In this document: piece by piece, positions 1 to 8,285 of the stretch
Numbering within the stretch: position 1 is the first letter of the stretch
Layout: every line of letters begins with the position of its first letter
Assembly: GCA_028871345.1 (NCBI GenBank)
Contig: JAGWNK010000019.1
Location: forward strand, 1-64,000
Reading direction: 5' to 3'
From: Alphaproteobacteria bacterium
GTDB lineage: Bacteria; Pseudomonadota; Alphaproteobacteria; Micropepsales; Micropepsaceae
Length of the DNA stretch: 64,000 nt
The notes under the pieces: model-generated
What the model was told of the DNA's origin: nothing
What the model saw: only the letters and a program-made list of their open reading frames with translations
Database searches by the model: none
Translations under genes and position numbers: made by a program

Positions 1-13
1 CGGGAATGATGGG

Positions 14-28
14 GTGGATGGCCCCCTG
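14..28 (+). repeat. Left subterminal inverted repeat of the IS1111-group element
   Basis: The bases GTGGATGGCCCCCTG are the exact reverse complement of 1354-1368. This 15-bp match defines the left side of the element. Confidence 0.85.
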
Positions 29-84
29 ACGGCATCGGTGTGCCAAAGTTGGGTTGTCGAAACTCCAACGAACGGGAGCCATCC

Positions 85-1104
85 ATGAAGAAGATTAGCA
101 CGATTGGTCTGGATTTGGCGAAGAAGGTGTTTGAAGTGCACGCGGTGGATGAGGCTGGACAAGTTGTGGTTCGTCGCAGCCTTCGCCGTGCACAAGTTCT
201 TGGCTGGTTTGGCAAGTTGGCGCCATGCCTGATCGGCATGGAGGCCTGCGCCACGGCCCATTACTGGGGACGGGAACTGAGCAAGCTTGGCCACACGGTA
301 AAACTGATGCCGCCAGCCTACACTAAGCCCTACGTGCGGCGGAACAAGAACGACGCGGCAGATGCCGCGGCGATCTGCGAGGCGGTGAGCAGGCCGTCGA
401 TGCGATTTGTGGCGATCAAGAGCGAAGGGCAGCAGGCGGCCGCCGGCATCCACAAGGTGCGTGAGCTCCTGATGAAGCAGCGCACGATGACGATGAACGC
501 GCTGCGAAGCCTGATGGCGGAGTTCGGCATCGTGGTGCTGGAAGGACCGCGCCATATCTCCGAGTTGATGGCGATCCTCGCCGATCACGATGACACGCGC
601 GTGCCGCAGCCGCTGCATCATGCGCTTGGTCGACTGGCCGAGAGCTTGCGCGGCCTTCAGAAACGCATTGAGGCGATCGACAAGCAGATCGTCGCTTGGG
701 GACGAAACAGCGCGGCCTGCCGCCACCTGATCACGATCCCCGGCTACGGCCCGATCGTGTCGACTGCCATGGCGGCGATGGTGATTGACCCCAAAGCCTT
801 CCGAAGCGCCCGCCACTTCGCCGCCTCGCTTGGCCTGGTTCCACGCCAGGAAGGCACCGGTGGGAAAGTCAAGCTGGGCCCTATCAGCAAGCGCGGCAAC
901 GGCTATCTGCGACGACTTCTGGTCAACGCAGTGATGTCCGTGCTGTGCAGCAAACGCGCCAAGCAGGATCCCTGGCTGATCAAGCTGCTGGCCACCAAGA
1001 AGCGAAAGGTCGTGGCCGTCGCGCTCGCCAACAAATTGGCCCGCATCGGCTGGGTCTTGATGATGCGTCAGGAGAACTACCGCGCCACACCGTTGGCGGC
1101 ATAG
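85..1104 (+). CDS. IS110 family transposase (DEDD recombinase)
   Basis: This 339-residue protein is the recombinase of the insertion sequence. The N-terminal half has the RuvC-like DEDD layout: GLDLAKKVFEVHAVD near residue 10, GMEAC near 52, and KNDAADAAAICEAV near 90. The C-terminal half is the Transposase_20 domain, with TIPGYGPI and then ASLGLVPRQEGTGGK and a KRGNGYLRRLLV stretch carrying the expected serine/glycine region. Family members excise and insert the element as a circle and are guided by an element-encoded bridge RNA. The reading frame is open from 40, but the ATG at 85 begins the conserved MKKISTIGLDLAK sequence, so I start there. The frame is intact, with no sign of decay. Confidence 0.93.
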   Translation: MKKISTIGLDLAKKVFEVHAVDEAGQVVVRRSLRRAQVLGWFGKLAPCLIGMEACATAHYWGRELSKLGHTVKLMPPAYTKPYVRRNKNDAADAAAICEAVSRPSMRFVAIKSEGQQAAAGIHKVRELLMKQRTMTMNALRSLMAEFGIVVLEGPRHISELMAILADHDDTRVPQPLHHALGRLAESLRGLQKRIEAIDKQIVAWGRNSAACRHLITIPGYGPIVSTAMAAMVIDPKAFRSARHFAASLGLVPRQEGTGGKVKLGPISKRGNGYLRRLLVNAVMSVLCSKRAKQDPWLIKLLATKKRKVVAVALANKLARIGWVLMMRQENYRATPLAA

Positions 1105-1353
1105 ACCTCGGTCAGCCAAAGAAGGGGCCAGGAGCAAGGACGATTTGCGAGGGTGAACAGACGTGATGGCATTGTCGGTCAATCGACAGATCGAGGAGAA
1201 CCTGTCAACTGTCATGGGGCATTGCGACCCCGCGGGAATGATCAGGCCTCGATCCACGGTTCCCATCAGGGCCTGCGGTCTTGAACCGCAAAAACAGGCC
1301 GGACACATGACCGCAAGCGACCGCCGTCCATCACTCAAATTTGCCCTTGCAAA
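1105..1353 (+). ncRNA. Candidate bridge RNA region of the IS1111-group element
   Basis: This non-coding stretch lies between the transposase stop and the right inverted repeat, where IS1111-group elements encode their bridge RNA. It can fold: 1271-1299 forms a stem (GCCTGCGGT with ACCGC and CAGGC), and GGGAA at 1234-1238 can pair with TTCCC at 1260-1264 around a 21-base loop. Two short words repeat the element ends: CGGGAATGAT at 1233-1242 equals 1-10, and ACACATGAC at 1303-1311 equals 1367-1375. Guide loops of a bridge RNA are expected to match the donor ends and target in this way. Transcription and exact RNA limits are not visible. Confidence 0.45.
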
Positions 1354-1368
1354 CAGGGGGCCATCCAC
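1354..1368 (-). repeat. Right subterminal inverted repeat of the IS1111-group element
   Basis: The bases CAGGGGGCCATCCAC are the exact reverse complement of 14-28. They mark the right side of the element, about 250 bp past the transposase stop codon. Confidence 0.85.
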
Positions 1369-1371
1369 ACA

Positions 1372-1608
1372 TGACAAAGCCGACTCGAAGGGCGCCTTCG
1401 GCGCGTCGTGTCGCTGCGCCCGTCATTCTGCGAACCGATGTCTATCCGCGATAACCGGTTTGGCGTCTGCGATCGGTAACGGCGCGCGCCGCCTGGAACG
1501 CGCGCTGCGGGTTCCACGTTTCTCTGCCGGCTCTTTGGCGATCCCGGTTCCGTACCGTCAGGTGCCGCAACGGTCCATGACCATCTGTTCATGTCTCGGG
1601 AAAAGTGG
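1372..1608. other. Non-coding stretch between the IS element and the HlyIII gene
   Basis: No convincing gene is seen here. Just outside the element, 1386-1400 forms a short hairpin (CGAAGG, loop GCG, CCTTCG). The longer open frames crossing this region on both strands have no recognisable protein features. Confidence 0.5.
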
Positions 1609-2280
1609 ATGACGTATACTTCGCCGATGAACAAGACTGCCGAGCGTGTCGTCCGGCTCTACACGCGTCATGAGCACGCCGCCGATGCGGTGGTGCATGT
1701 GCTGGGCGTGCTGTTCGCCATCAACGCCAGCCTGTGGCTGTTGTGGCATGTCACGGGCCTGTCGGTGCTGGTCAGCGTCTCGGTCTACTGCCTCGGCCTG
1801 TTGGCGATGACGGGGTTCTCCGCCGCCTACAACCTGATGCCGCAGCACCGCCCCTCCAAGACGCTCCTGCGCCGCCTCGATCACGCCGCCATCTTCATCA
1901 TGATCGCCGCCACCTACACGCCATTCGCCGTCAACCGCCTGCGCGAGCCTTATGGCGACATCATCCTGGGCATCATCTGGGCCGCCGCCACTGTCGGCGT
2001 GGTGATGAAGCTCCTGTTCCCGCGCCGCTTCGAGGTGGCGAGCATCGCCATGTATCTCGCCATGGGCTGGGTGATCGTGGCGGTGATCCATCCCTTGGCC
2101 CACGCCCTGGCCACCGCCGACTTCTGGCTGCTGTTCGCCGGCGGCATCGTCTATTCGGCGGGCGTGATCTTCTACGTGCTGGAGCGCATCCCCTACCACA
2201 AGGCGATCTGGCACGGCTTCGTGCTCGCCGCCGCGGCGCTGCAGTTCTCCTCCATCTGGGGGGAATTCGTCCGCCGCTAG
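1609..2280 (+). CDS. HlyIII/PAQR family membrane protein
   Basis: This is a seven-helix integral membrane protein of the haemolysin III family (CREST superfamily, bacterial relatives of adiponectin receptors). The motifs fit well: an early histidine in VVHVLG, NLMPQHR followed by RLDHAAIFIMIAATYTPF, and near the C-terminus PYHKAIWHGFVLAAA with two spaced histidines. The conserved His and Asp residues are thought to bind zinc in a hydrolase-like core. The true bacterial role is unclear; 'haemolysin' is largely a historical label. The start is uncertain among ATGs at 1591, 1609 and 1627. I chose 1609, which has a GGGAAAAG stretch upstream. Length is usual for the family. Confidence 0.85.
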   Translation: MTYTSPMNKTAERVVRLYTRHEHAADAVVHVLGVLFAINASLWLLWHVTGLSVLVSVSVYCLGLLAMTGFSAAYNLMPQHRPSKTLLRRLDHAAIFIMIAATYTPFAVNRLREPYGDIILGIIWAAATVGVVMKLLFPRRFEVASIAMYLAMGWVIVAVIHPLAHALATADFWLLFAGGIVYSAGVIFYVLERIPYHKAIWHGFVLAAAALQFSSIWGEFVRR

Positions 2281-2281
2281 T

Positions 2282-3031
2282 CTAGAAGCGGTCCTTGCGG
2301 GCGCGGATCGCCGCGAATACCTCCACCGCCGAGGCCGTCTCCAGCCCGAGCGTGGCGCGGATCTCCGCAGAGTCGGTGCGCAGGAACGGATTGGTCGCCT
2401 TCTCCTCGCCGATCGTCGAAGGCATGGTGGGCATGCCGTGTCCCCGCATGGCGTGGACCTTGGCCAACCGCTCGCGCAGCGCGCGGTTGTTGGGCTCCAG
2501 CGTCATGGCGAAGCGGGCGTTGGTCACGGTGTATTCGTGGCCGCAATAGACCGCCGTGTCGTCTGGCAGGGCGGCGAACTTGGCGAGGCTCTCCACCATC
2601 ATCTGCGGCGTGCCTTCGAACAGCCTGCCGCAGCCCATGGCGAACAAGGTGTCGCCGGTGAAGACCGCGTCCCCGAACATGTAGGCGACGGCGCCGCGGG
2701 TGTGTCCCGGGACTTCGAGGACGGCGAGGGCGTGTGGCCCCAAGCGCCAGCCGCTCTCGTCGACGCCCGTGTCGATGGCGGGAATGCGCGTGCGGTCCTT
2801 CTCCGGGCCGACGACTTCGGCGCCGTGCCGGTCCTTGAGGGCGCGGTTGCCGCCGGAATGATCCCAGTGATGGTGGGTGTTGAGGATGTGGGTCAGCCGC
2901 CGTCCCTTGAGCGCCGCCTCGACCGGGGCCGCCTCGGACGGGTCGATGACCGCCACCAGCCCCTCGCCGCTGACGAGATAGGCGTAGTTGTCGGTCAGGC
3001 ACGGTATGATCTCGATGGTGAAGGCGGACAC
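2282..3031 (-). CDS. gloB: Hydroxyacylglutathione hydrolase (glyoxalase II)
   Basis: This 249-residue cytosolic enzyme hydrolyses S-lactoylglutathione to lactate and glutathione in methylglyoxal detoxification. It has the metallo-beta-lactamase fold with the metal motif THHHWDHSGG near residues 51-60, followed by VPGHTRGAVAYMFGDAVFTGDTLF and a CGHEYTVTNARFA segment typical of glyoxalase II. The C-terminal helical domain expected for GloB is present (NPFLRTDSAEIRATLG). The start is a GTG at 3031 preceded by a perfect AGGAGG ribosome site at 3037-3042. It is divergent from a methyltransferase gene; the two are often adjacent in alphaproteobacteria. Confidence 0.95.
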   Translation of the reverse strand: MSAFTIEIIPCLTDNYAYLVSGEGLVAVIDPSEAAPVEAALKGRRLTHILNTHHHWDHSGGNRALKDRHGAEVVGPEKDRTRIPAIDTGVDESGWRLGPHALAVLEVPGHTRGAVAYMFGDAVFTGDTLFAMGCGRLFEGTPQMMVESLAKFAALPDDTAVYCGHEYTVTNARFAMTLEPNNRALRERLAKVHAMRGHGMPTMPSTIGEEKATNPFLRTDSAEIRATLGLETASAVEVFAAIRARKDRF

Positions 3032-3036
3032 GGCGA

Positions 3037-3042
3037 CCTCCT
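3037..3042 (-). promoter_or_regulatory. Ribosome binding site fixing the GTG start of gloB
   Basis: A perfect AGGAGG on the minus strand lies five bases before the GTG at 3031. It supports that non-ATG start. Confidence 0.7.
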
Positions 3043-3108
3043 GGGCGGGGTTCTACCAGCCCGGCGCCCCGCGTTGAACCCGGCGGGTGATCGGCGTAGC
3101 ACTGCGGC

Positions 3109-3825
3109 ATGCGGCTGGATGCGGGCGAACTGGTCGACTTCTACGAGTCGGCGATGGGGCGTGCGGCGCGGCGGGCGGTCTTCCGCCGCATCCGGGAGAT
3201 TTGGCCCCACACCGCCGGCCTCCGGCTGCTCGGCTACGGCTTCGCCGCCCCCTATCTGAAGCCCTATCTGGGCGAATCAGAGAGGGTGGCGGCCCTGATG
3301 CCGGCTCGGCTGGGCGTCGTGGCATGGCCGTCGGGCCGTCCGCTCACGGTGCTGGGCGAGGAGGAGTCGCTGCCCTTCGCCGATGCCATGTTCGACCGCA
3401 TCCTGGTGGTCCACGGGCTGGAGGGTGCGGATGCCGTCCGCATCCTGTTGCGCCAGCTGTGGCGCATCCTGGCTCCGGAGGGCAGGCTCATGGTCGTGGC
3501 GCCGAACCGCGTCGGCCTTTGGGCCCAGGTGGAGGCCTCCCCCTTCGCCTGCGGACGTCCCTTCCGGCGCAACGAATTGTCGGCGCTGTTATGCGACACG
3601 ATGTTCGAACCGTTGCAGTGGACCAGGGCCCTCTACATGCCTCCACTCAAAGGCCGGCGCTTCGCACAGGTCAGCGCCGGATTCGAACGCTTGGGCCGCC
3701 GCCTGCTGCCGGGATTCGCGGGCGTGCATCTGGTGGAAGCGCGCAAGTCGTTTTACGGGGCCGCCCCCATCCAGTCGCGCCATCGTGCGGTCGTGCTCAG
3801 GCCTGCACACACGCTGCAATCATGA
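3109..3825 (+). CDS. Class I SAM-dependent methyltransferase
   Basis: This 238-residue protein looks like a Methyltransf_11-type enzyme. Visible features are a degenerate SAM-binding glycine segment (LRLLGYGFAAPYL near residue 36), an acidic-strand region followed by EEESLPFADAMFDRILVVHGLE, and the post-motif RILAPEGRLMVVAPNRVGLW typical of motif III. The C-terminal part (residues 150-238) has no familiar motif. It is divergently transcribed from gloB with 77 bp between the starts. The substrate is unknown. Confidence is good for the fold and low for function. Confidence 0.8.
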   Translation: MRLDAGELVDFYESAMGRAARRAVFRRIREIWPHTAGLRLLGYGFAAPYLKPYLGESERVAALMPARLGVVAWPSGRPLTVLGEEESLPFADAMFDRILVVHGLEGADAVRILLRQLWRILAPEGRLMVVAPNRVGLWAQVEASPFACGRPFRRNELSALLCDTMFEPLQWTRALYMPPLKGRRFAQVSAGFERLGRRLLPGFAGVHLVEARKSFYGAAPIQSRHRAVVLRPAHTLQS

Positions 3826-4072
3826 TTGCGTGGAGCGTCAATCTCACGAACGCGTGAAAGATTGTTGCGGAGCGCGAATACCGCCTATGCATCGCCTGCG
3901 GCGCAAACAACTACCGATTCAATTGCTTGAGCAAACAAGAAAATCCCCAAAGCGCATGAATTTTTCTTAGTGCAGATCACACGCCGATGACCTTTTGCCG
4001 ACTTCAAACCGACGATGCGAATACCTACCTGTGCGCCATTGCATCAACCGCAAGGTTCTCAGGAGGAATGAC

Positions 4073-4333
4073 ATGAAGTCCGCTGCTTTCGCCGCCATCG
4101 CCATCGTTAGTGCAAGCTTTGCCCTCGCCCCTGCTGCCAACGCCGCCGGCATCAGTGATTGCGTCCATCTTGCAAAGCAAGTCAGCGAAGCCATCAGTGT
4201 CGCGCAGCCCGGCAAGGCGACCGACGACGCCCGCGCTGAGGCAAGTGCCGCCCGCAGCTTCTGCGCCGCGGCGATGTATACGCAAGGCGTGGCGCGCTAC
4301 TCCAAGGCGCTCCAACTTCTCGGCAAGAGCTGA
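4073..4333 (+). CDS. Small exported protein of unknown function
   Basis: This 86-residue protein has a clear Sec signal peptide (MKSAAFAAIAIVSASFALAPAANA, cleavage near residue 24). The mature part of about 60 residues is mostly helical, contains two cysteines (in ISDCVHLAK and RSFCAAAMY) that could form a disulphide, and ends YSKALQLLGKS. I do not recognise a family. The ATG at 4073 is fixed by a strong AGGAGG at 4061-4066; the open frame extends further upstream without a better start. It is a single-gene unit followed directly by a strong hairpin terminator. Confidence 0.75.
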   Translation: MKSAAFAAIAIVSASFALAPAANAAGISDCVHLAKQVSEAISVAQPGKATDDARAEASAARSFCAAAMYTQGVARYSKALQLLGKS

Positions 4334-4360
4334 TCTCACATCCGACTTGTCGTCGGATAC

Positions 4361-4391
4361 GAAAGAGCGGTCCGCGCCGGACCGCTCTTTC
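4361..4391. terminator. Strong hairpin terminator between convergent genes
   Basis: A 14-bp perfect stem (GAAAGAGCGGTCCG and its complement) with a 3-base CGC loop lies between the stop codons of the small exported gene (plus strand) and metW (minus strand). It is well placed to end transcription from both sides. T-runs after the stem are short, so intrinsic termination is likely but not certain. Confidence 0.75.
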
Positions 4392-4394
4392 GGT

Positions 4395-4997
4395 CTATCG
4401 GGCCCGCAGCAGGAAAATGGCGCCGCCTGCCCGCACATTCGGACCCCAGGATTGGGGATGCATCGGCTTCGTGCGCCCGTACTCGTCCAACGCCAGAGCC
4501 TGCTCGATCGCCGCACCGCAATGCGCCGCCAGGGATACGAAATCGGCGATGGTGCAGAGATGGATGTTGGGCGTGTCGTACCATTCGTAGCCCAGGGCCC
4601 GAGTCCGCGGCATGCGACCGTGCAGCATCAGGCTCAACCGCACCCTCCAATGGCCGAAATTCGGCAGCGACACGGCCGTGCGCCGACCGATCCGCAGGAG
4701 GTGTCCCAAGACGGCCCGCGGATTGCGCGTCGCCTGGATGGTCTGGCTGAGGATCACGATGTCGAACACCTGTGAAGGATATTCGCCCAGATCGGTGTCC
4801 GCGTCGCCCTGGATGACCGCGAGGCCTCTTGCCACGCAGGCATTTACGTTCTGCTGTGACAATTCCAGCCCGCGTCCGTCGACCTTCTTGGTGGTGGCCA
4901 AATGCTCCAGAAGCGCGCCGTCGCCGCAACCCACGTCGAGAACACGGGCGCCTTCCGGCACCATCTCGGCAATCGCAGCCAGTTCGGGGCGCAGCAT
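4395..4997 (-). CDS. metW: Methionine biosynthesis protein MetW
   Basis: This 200-residue protein has a class I methyltransferase-like fold (LDVGCGDGALLEHL near residue 20, then GRGLELSQQNV). The family hallmarks QGDADTDLGEYP, FDIVILSQTIQAT, RIGRRTAVSLPNFGHWRVRLSLMLHGRMP and YEWYDTPNIHLCTIADF are all visible. MetW works with MetX in homoserine acylation on the way to methionine in alphaproteobacteria. It directly follows metX, and its ATG overlaps the metX stop by one base (TGA/ATG sharing), indicating translational coupling. Confidence 0.95.
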   Translation of the reverse strand: MLRPELAAIAEMVPEGARVLDVGCGDGALLEHLATTKKVDGRGLELSQQNVNACVARGLAVIQGDADTDLGEYPSQVFDIVILSQTIQATRNPRAVLGHLLRIGRRTAVSLPNFGHWRVRLSLMLHGRMPRTRALGYEWYDTPNIHLCTIADFVSLAAHCGAAIEQALALDEYGRTKPMHPQSWGPNVRAGGAIFLLRAR

Positions 4998-6163
4998 CAG
5001 GCGATCCCTTCGCGCGATGCGACCGAGTTCAGGAACCCGCGCACCGTGCCGAACATCTGCGGTTCGTCGAGCAGAAACGCGTCATGACCGCGATCGGTCT
5101 CGATCTCGACGAAGCTGACTGTCGCCGCCGCCGCGTTGAGCGCATGGGCGATACGTTTGTTCTCCGCCGTCGGGAACAACCAATCGCTGGTGAATGAGAT
5201 CAGGCAGAAGCGCGTCGTGGTAGTGCGGAAGGCCTCGGCCAGCGAACCGCCGTGGTCGGCTGCGAGGTCGAAATAATCCATTGCTCGCGTGATGTAGAGG
5301 TAGGAGTTGGCGTCAAAGCGGTCGACGAACGTCATGCCCTGATGATGCAGATAGGACTCGACCTGGAAGTCAGGGGCGAAAGCGAAGGAGACGCCGTTGC
5401 GGTTCTGCAGATTGCGCCCGAACTTGCGCTGTAGCGCGGCCTCCGACAAATAGGTGATGTGCGCCGCCATGCGGGCCACGGCGAGACCCTTCGACGGCTG
5501 CACGCCCGCAAGTTGGTAGGCGCCGCCTTTCCAGTCCGGGTCGGCCATGATTGCTTGGCGGCCTACTTCGTGGAAGGCAATGTTCTGGGCCGAGTGGCGC
5601 GCGGCACAGGCAATGGGCATGGCCGACACCACCCGGTCGGGATAGCTCGACGCCCATTGCAGGACCTGCATGCCCCCCATCGAGCCGCCGGTAACGCAGA
5701 GCAGCCGCTCGATGCCGAGCCGGTCGAGCAGCATCGCCTGGGCGCGGACCATGTCGCGGATCGTCACGAGGGGAAAGCTCAAACCATAGGGCTGTCCCGT
5801 GGCGGGGTTCGTTTCAGCCGGTCCCGTCGATCCCATGCAGCCGCCGATGACGTTGGCGCAGATGACGAAGAACCGGTCGGTGTCGATGGGTTTGCCGGGC
5901 CCCACCATCATTTCCCACCAGCCGGGCTTGCCGGTTACCGGGTGGGCGCTCGCGACGAATTGGTCGCCGGTCAGCGCATGGCAGACGAGTACGGCGTTGG
6001 AATGCGCTGCATTGAGCGTGCCATAGGTCATATAGGCGATGGACCAGGGCGCCAGCGACCTGCCGGCATCCAGCGCCAGCGCGCTGTCCGGTCCGAACTG
6101 GGCCGCTTTGCCTTTCTCTGCGTCCGGAGCGGTCATTGGACGCAGGAAGTTGGGTTCCGCCAT
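4997..6163 (-). CDS. metX: Homoserine O-acyltransferase MetX
   Basis: This 388-residue alpha/beta hydrolase-fold enzyme acylates homoserine, the first committed step to methionine. The nucleophile serine sits in [15 protein letters not shown] (Ser about 161), the acid in FTSDWLFPT and the histidine in [10 protein letters not shown] near the C-terminus. HALTGDQF and [12 protein letters not shown] are standard MetX motifs. Whether it uses acetyl- or succinyl-CoA cannot be settled by eye. It is first in the metX-metW operon, with its start codon about 105 bp from the divergent hisC start, so the promoters of the two units share this short region. Confidence 0.95.
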   Translation of the reverse strand: MAEPNFLRPMTAPDAEKGKAAQFGPDSALALDAGRSLAPWSIAYMTYGTLNAAHSNAVLVCHALTGDQFVASAHPVTGKPGWWEMMVGPGKPIDTDRFFVICANVIGGCMGSTGPAETNPATGQPYGLSFPLVTIRDMVRAQAMLLDRLGIERLLCVTGGSMGGMQVLQWASSYPDRVVSAMPIACAARHSAQNIAFHEVGRQAIMADPDWKGGAYQLAGVQPSKGLAVARMAAHITYLSEAALQRKFGRNLQNRNGVSFAFAPDFQVESYLHHQGMTFVDRFDANSYLYITRAMDYFDLAADHGGSLAEAFRTTTTRFCLISFTSDWLFPTAENKRIAHALNAAAATVSFVEIETDRGHDAFLLDEPQMFGTVRGFLNSVASREGIA

Positions 6164-6267
6164 GCTGCCTCTCGGCGGGGCTTGCTAGAGCCCAAGTCAT
6201 CCCGTGTCAACGAAGCGGTTTTGATTTTGCCGCCGCCCCGCCTTATCAAGGCGCCAAGGAGCTGCGG

Positions 6268-7359
6268 ATGACGATTACACCCAAGCCGGGCGTGCTGGAC
6301 ATTGCGCCCTATGTCGGCGGCCGCGCGGTTGTGGAGGGCGTGGCCCATCCGATCAAGCTTTCCTCCAATGAATCGGCACTGGGACCAAGTGCGAAGGCGC
6401 TGGCTGCCTATGCCGAGGCGGCATCCGGTCTCTCCGTCTATCCTGAAGGCTCGGCCAGGATCCTGCGCGAAGCCGTGGCCCAATCCCATGGCCTCGACGC
6501 TGGGCGCATCGTCTGCGGCAACGGCTCCGATGAGCTGCTGACTCTGGTTGCCAACGCTTATCTGCGTCCCGGCGACGAGGTCCTCTTCAGCGCGCACGCC
6601 TTCCTCGTTTACCGCATTGCGACACTGGCCAACAGTTCCGTACCCATCTCGGTTGCGGAGACTGAACGACGCGTGGACGTTGACCGCATGCTGGCCCATG
6701 TGACAGCCAGGACACGGCTCGTCTATCTGGCGAACCCGAACAACCCGACCGGCACCTATCTGCCCCATGACGAGGTGCGCCGGCTACACGCTGGTTTGTC
6801 GTCCGACACGATCCTGGTGATTGATGCGGCCTATGCCGAATATGTGCGGCGCAACGATTACGAGGCCGGCCTCGAGATGGTCTCGAGTTTCTCGAACGTG
6901 ATGATGACGCGCACGTTCTCAAAGGTCTATGGGCTGGCCGGACTGCGAATCGGCTGGGCCTATTGCCCGACAGCGATTGCCGATGTGCTGCACCGCATCC
7001 GCGGACCCTTCAACGTGTCGGTGCCGGCCCAGCGGGCGGGCGCCGCGGCTCTCGCGGATCACGAGCATGTCCGCCGCTCGGTGGAGCACAACGAGCGCTG
7101 GCGCCGCTGGCTGACGGACGAGATCCGGGCCACGGGACTCGAAGTCGACGACTCCGTGGCGAATTTTGTCCTCATCCGCTTTCCCCACGCGGCCGGCAAG
7201 ACGGCGCAGGATGCCGATCGCTTCCTTTGCGCCCATGGTCTGATTTTGCGCGGGGTCGCCAATTACGGCTTGCCCGATTGCCTGCGTCTGACGGTGGGTC
7301 CCGAGGATGCGAACCGGCGCGTGGCCGCGGCGCTCAAGGAGTTCATGTCGTCCCGATGA
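6268..7359 (+). CDS. hisC: Histidinol-phosphate aminotransferase
   Basis: This 363-residue PLP-dependent class I/II aminotransferase has IKLSSNESALGPS at the start, CGNGSDELLTLVANAYL, the AEYVRRNDYEAGLEMV segment, the PLP-lysine motif TRTFSKVYGLAGLRIGWAY (Lys about 217) and a conserved C-terminal arginine in LRLTVG. HisC makes L-histidinol phosphate. Fused or paired with tyrA, as here, it often also transaminates aromatic keto acids (phenylpyruvate or prephenate). The ATG at 6268 follows AAGGAG with good spacing; the open frame upstream lacks a better site. Its stop overlaps the tyrA start as ATGA. Confidence 0.94.
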   Translation: MTITPKPGVLDIAPYVGGRAVVEGVAHPIKLSSNESALGPSAKALAAYAEAASGLSVYPEGSARILREAVAQSHGLDAGRIVCGNGSDELLTLVANAYLRPGDEVLFSAHAFLVYRIATLANSSVPISVAETERRVDVDRMLAHVTARTRLVYLANPNNPTGTYLPHDEVRRLHAGLSSDTILVIDAAYAEYVRRNDYEAGLEMVSSFSNVMMTRTFSKVYGLAGLRIGWAYCPTAIADVLHRIRGPFNVSVPAQRAGAAALADHEHVRRSVEHNERWRRWLTDEIRATGLEVDDSVANFVLIRFPHAAGKTAQDADRFLCAHGLILRGVANYGLPDCLRLTVGPEDANRRVAAALKEFMSSR

Positions 7360-8285
7360 CCGACTCTCCCGTGTTCAAGAAGGTGGCGCTCCTGGGCCTC
7401 GGTCTGATCGGCTCATCGATGGCCCACGCCATGCGGCGCGGCGGCTTGGCCGGACACGTCGCAGGCTATACCCACCGGCCTGAGACGTTGGAGCGCGCAC
7501 GCGCCATGAGGTTTGCGGATTCGCTGCACGGCGATCCGGGGCCCTGCGTGGCCGACGCCGATCTTGTCGTCTTGTGCACGCCGGTCGGCACCTTCGGCGA
7601 ACTGGCGCAGCAGATCACGCCTTCCCTCAGGCAGGGGGCGATCCTGTCCGATGTCGGCTCGGTCAAGAGCGCCGTGATCCGCGACGTCGGTCCCTACGTT
7701 CCGGAGGGCGTCCATTTCATCCCCGCCCATCCCATTGCCGGCACCGAGCAGTCGGGACCGGAAGCGGGATTCGCGGAGCTCTTCGACGGCCGCTGGTGCA
7801 TACTGACGCCGCCACCCGGCACCAATACCGAAGCCGTCGAGACGTTGAAGCACTTCTGGCAGCGTATCGGCAGCCAAGTGGACGTGATGGACGCACGCCA
7901 TCACGACCTCGTGCTGGCCATCACCTCGCATCTGCCGCACCTCATCGCCTACAACATCGTGGGTACGGCCGACGATCTCGAAACCGTGACCAAGGGCGAG
8001 GTCATCAAATACTCGGCCGGCGGCTTCCGCGACTTCACCCGCATCGCCGCCTCCGACCCGACCATGTGGCGCGACGTTTTCCTCAACAACCGCGAAGCCG
8101 TCCTGGAGATGTTGGGCCGTTTCGAAGAGGACCTGAACGTCCTCAAGCGGGCCATCCGCTGGAGCGACGGCGAGGTGTTGTTCAACTTCTTTACCCGCAC
8201 GCGTGCCATCCGCCGCGGCGTTGTCGACGCGGGGCAGGATACGGCAGCCCCGAACTTCGGCCGCGGCAAGAAGCAGGATCAGTAA
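7356..8285 (+). CDS. tyrA: Prephenate/arogenate dehydrogenase family protein
   Basis: This 309-residue NAD(P)-dependent enzyme of tyrosine synthesis has a Rossmann start VALLGLGLIGSSMAHAMR, then VVLCTPVGTFGELA, ILSDVGSVKSAV and the catalytic-region motif HPIAGTEQSGPEAG. A C-terminal helical domain contains ITSHLPHLIAYNIV and SAGGFRDFTRIAASDPTMWRDVF. Prephenate versus arogenate specificity is not decidable by eye. It overlaps hisC by four bases (ATGA), a common alphaproteobacterial hisC-tyrA pair. Its 3' end overlaps the convergent DUF2125 gene by seven bases. Confidence 0.93.
   Translation: MTDSPVFKKVALLGLGLIGSSMAHAMRRGGLAGHVAGYTHRPETLERARAMRFADSLHGDPGPCVADADLVVLCTPVGTFGELAQQITPSLRQGAILSDVGSVKSAVIRDVGPYVPEGVHFIPAHPIAGTEQSGPEAGFAELFDGRWCILTPPPGTNTEAVETLKHFWQRIGSQVDVMDARHHDLVLAITSHLPHLIAYNIVGTADDLETVTKGEVIKYSAGGFRDFTRIAASDPTMWRDVFLNNREAVLEMLGRFEEDLNVLKRAIRWSDGEVLFNFFTRTRAIRRGVVDAGQDTAAPNFGRGKKQDQ

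Larger units (their letters stand above)
2..1371 (+). mobile_element. IS110 family (IS1111 group) insertion sequence
   Basis: The element is bounded by a perfect 15-bp inverted repeat, left copy at 14-28 and right copy at 1354-1368, enclosing one transposase gene and about 250 bp of 3' non-coding sequence. Subterminal rather than terminal inverted repeats and a long right non-coding end are the pattern of the IS1111 group. In that group the true ends lie roughly a dozen bases outside the left repeat and about three outside the right, so I place them near 2 and 1371; this is inference, because the left flank lies outside the window. No target-site duplication can be assessed. The transposase looks intact, so the copy may be active. 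Confidence 0.85.

Noticed and set aside
1163-1634. Open frames downstream of the IS transposase on both strands
   Set aside because: They cross the IS right end and a non-coding gap and have no recognisable protein features.
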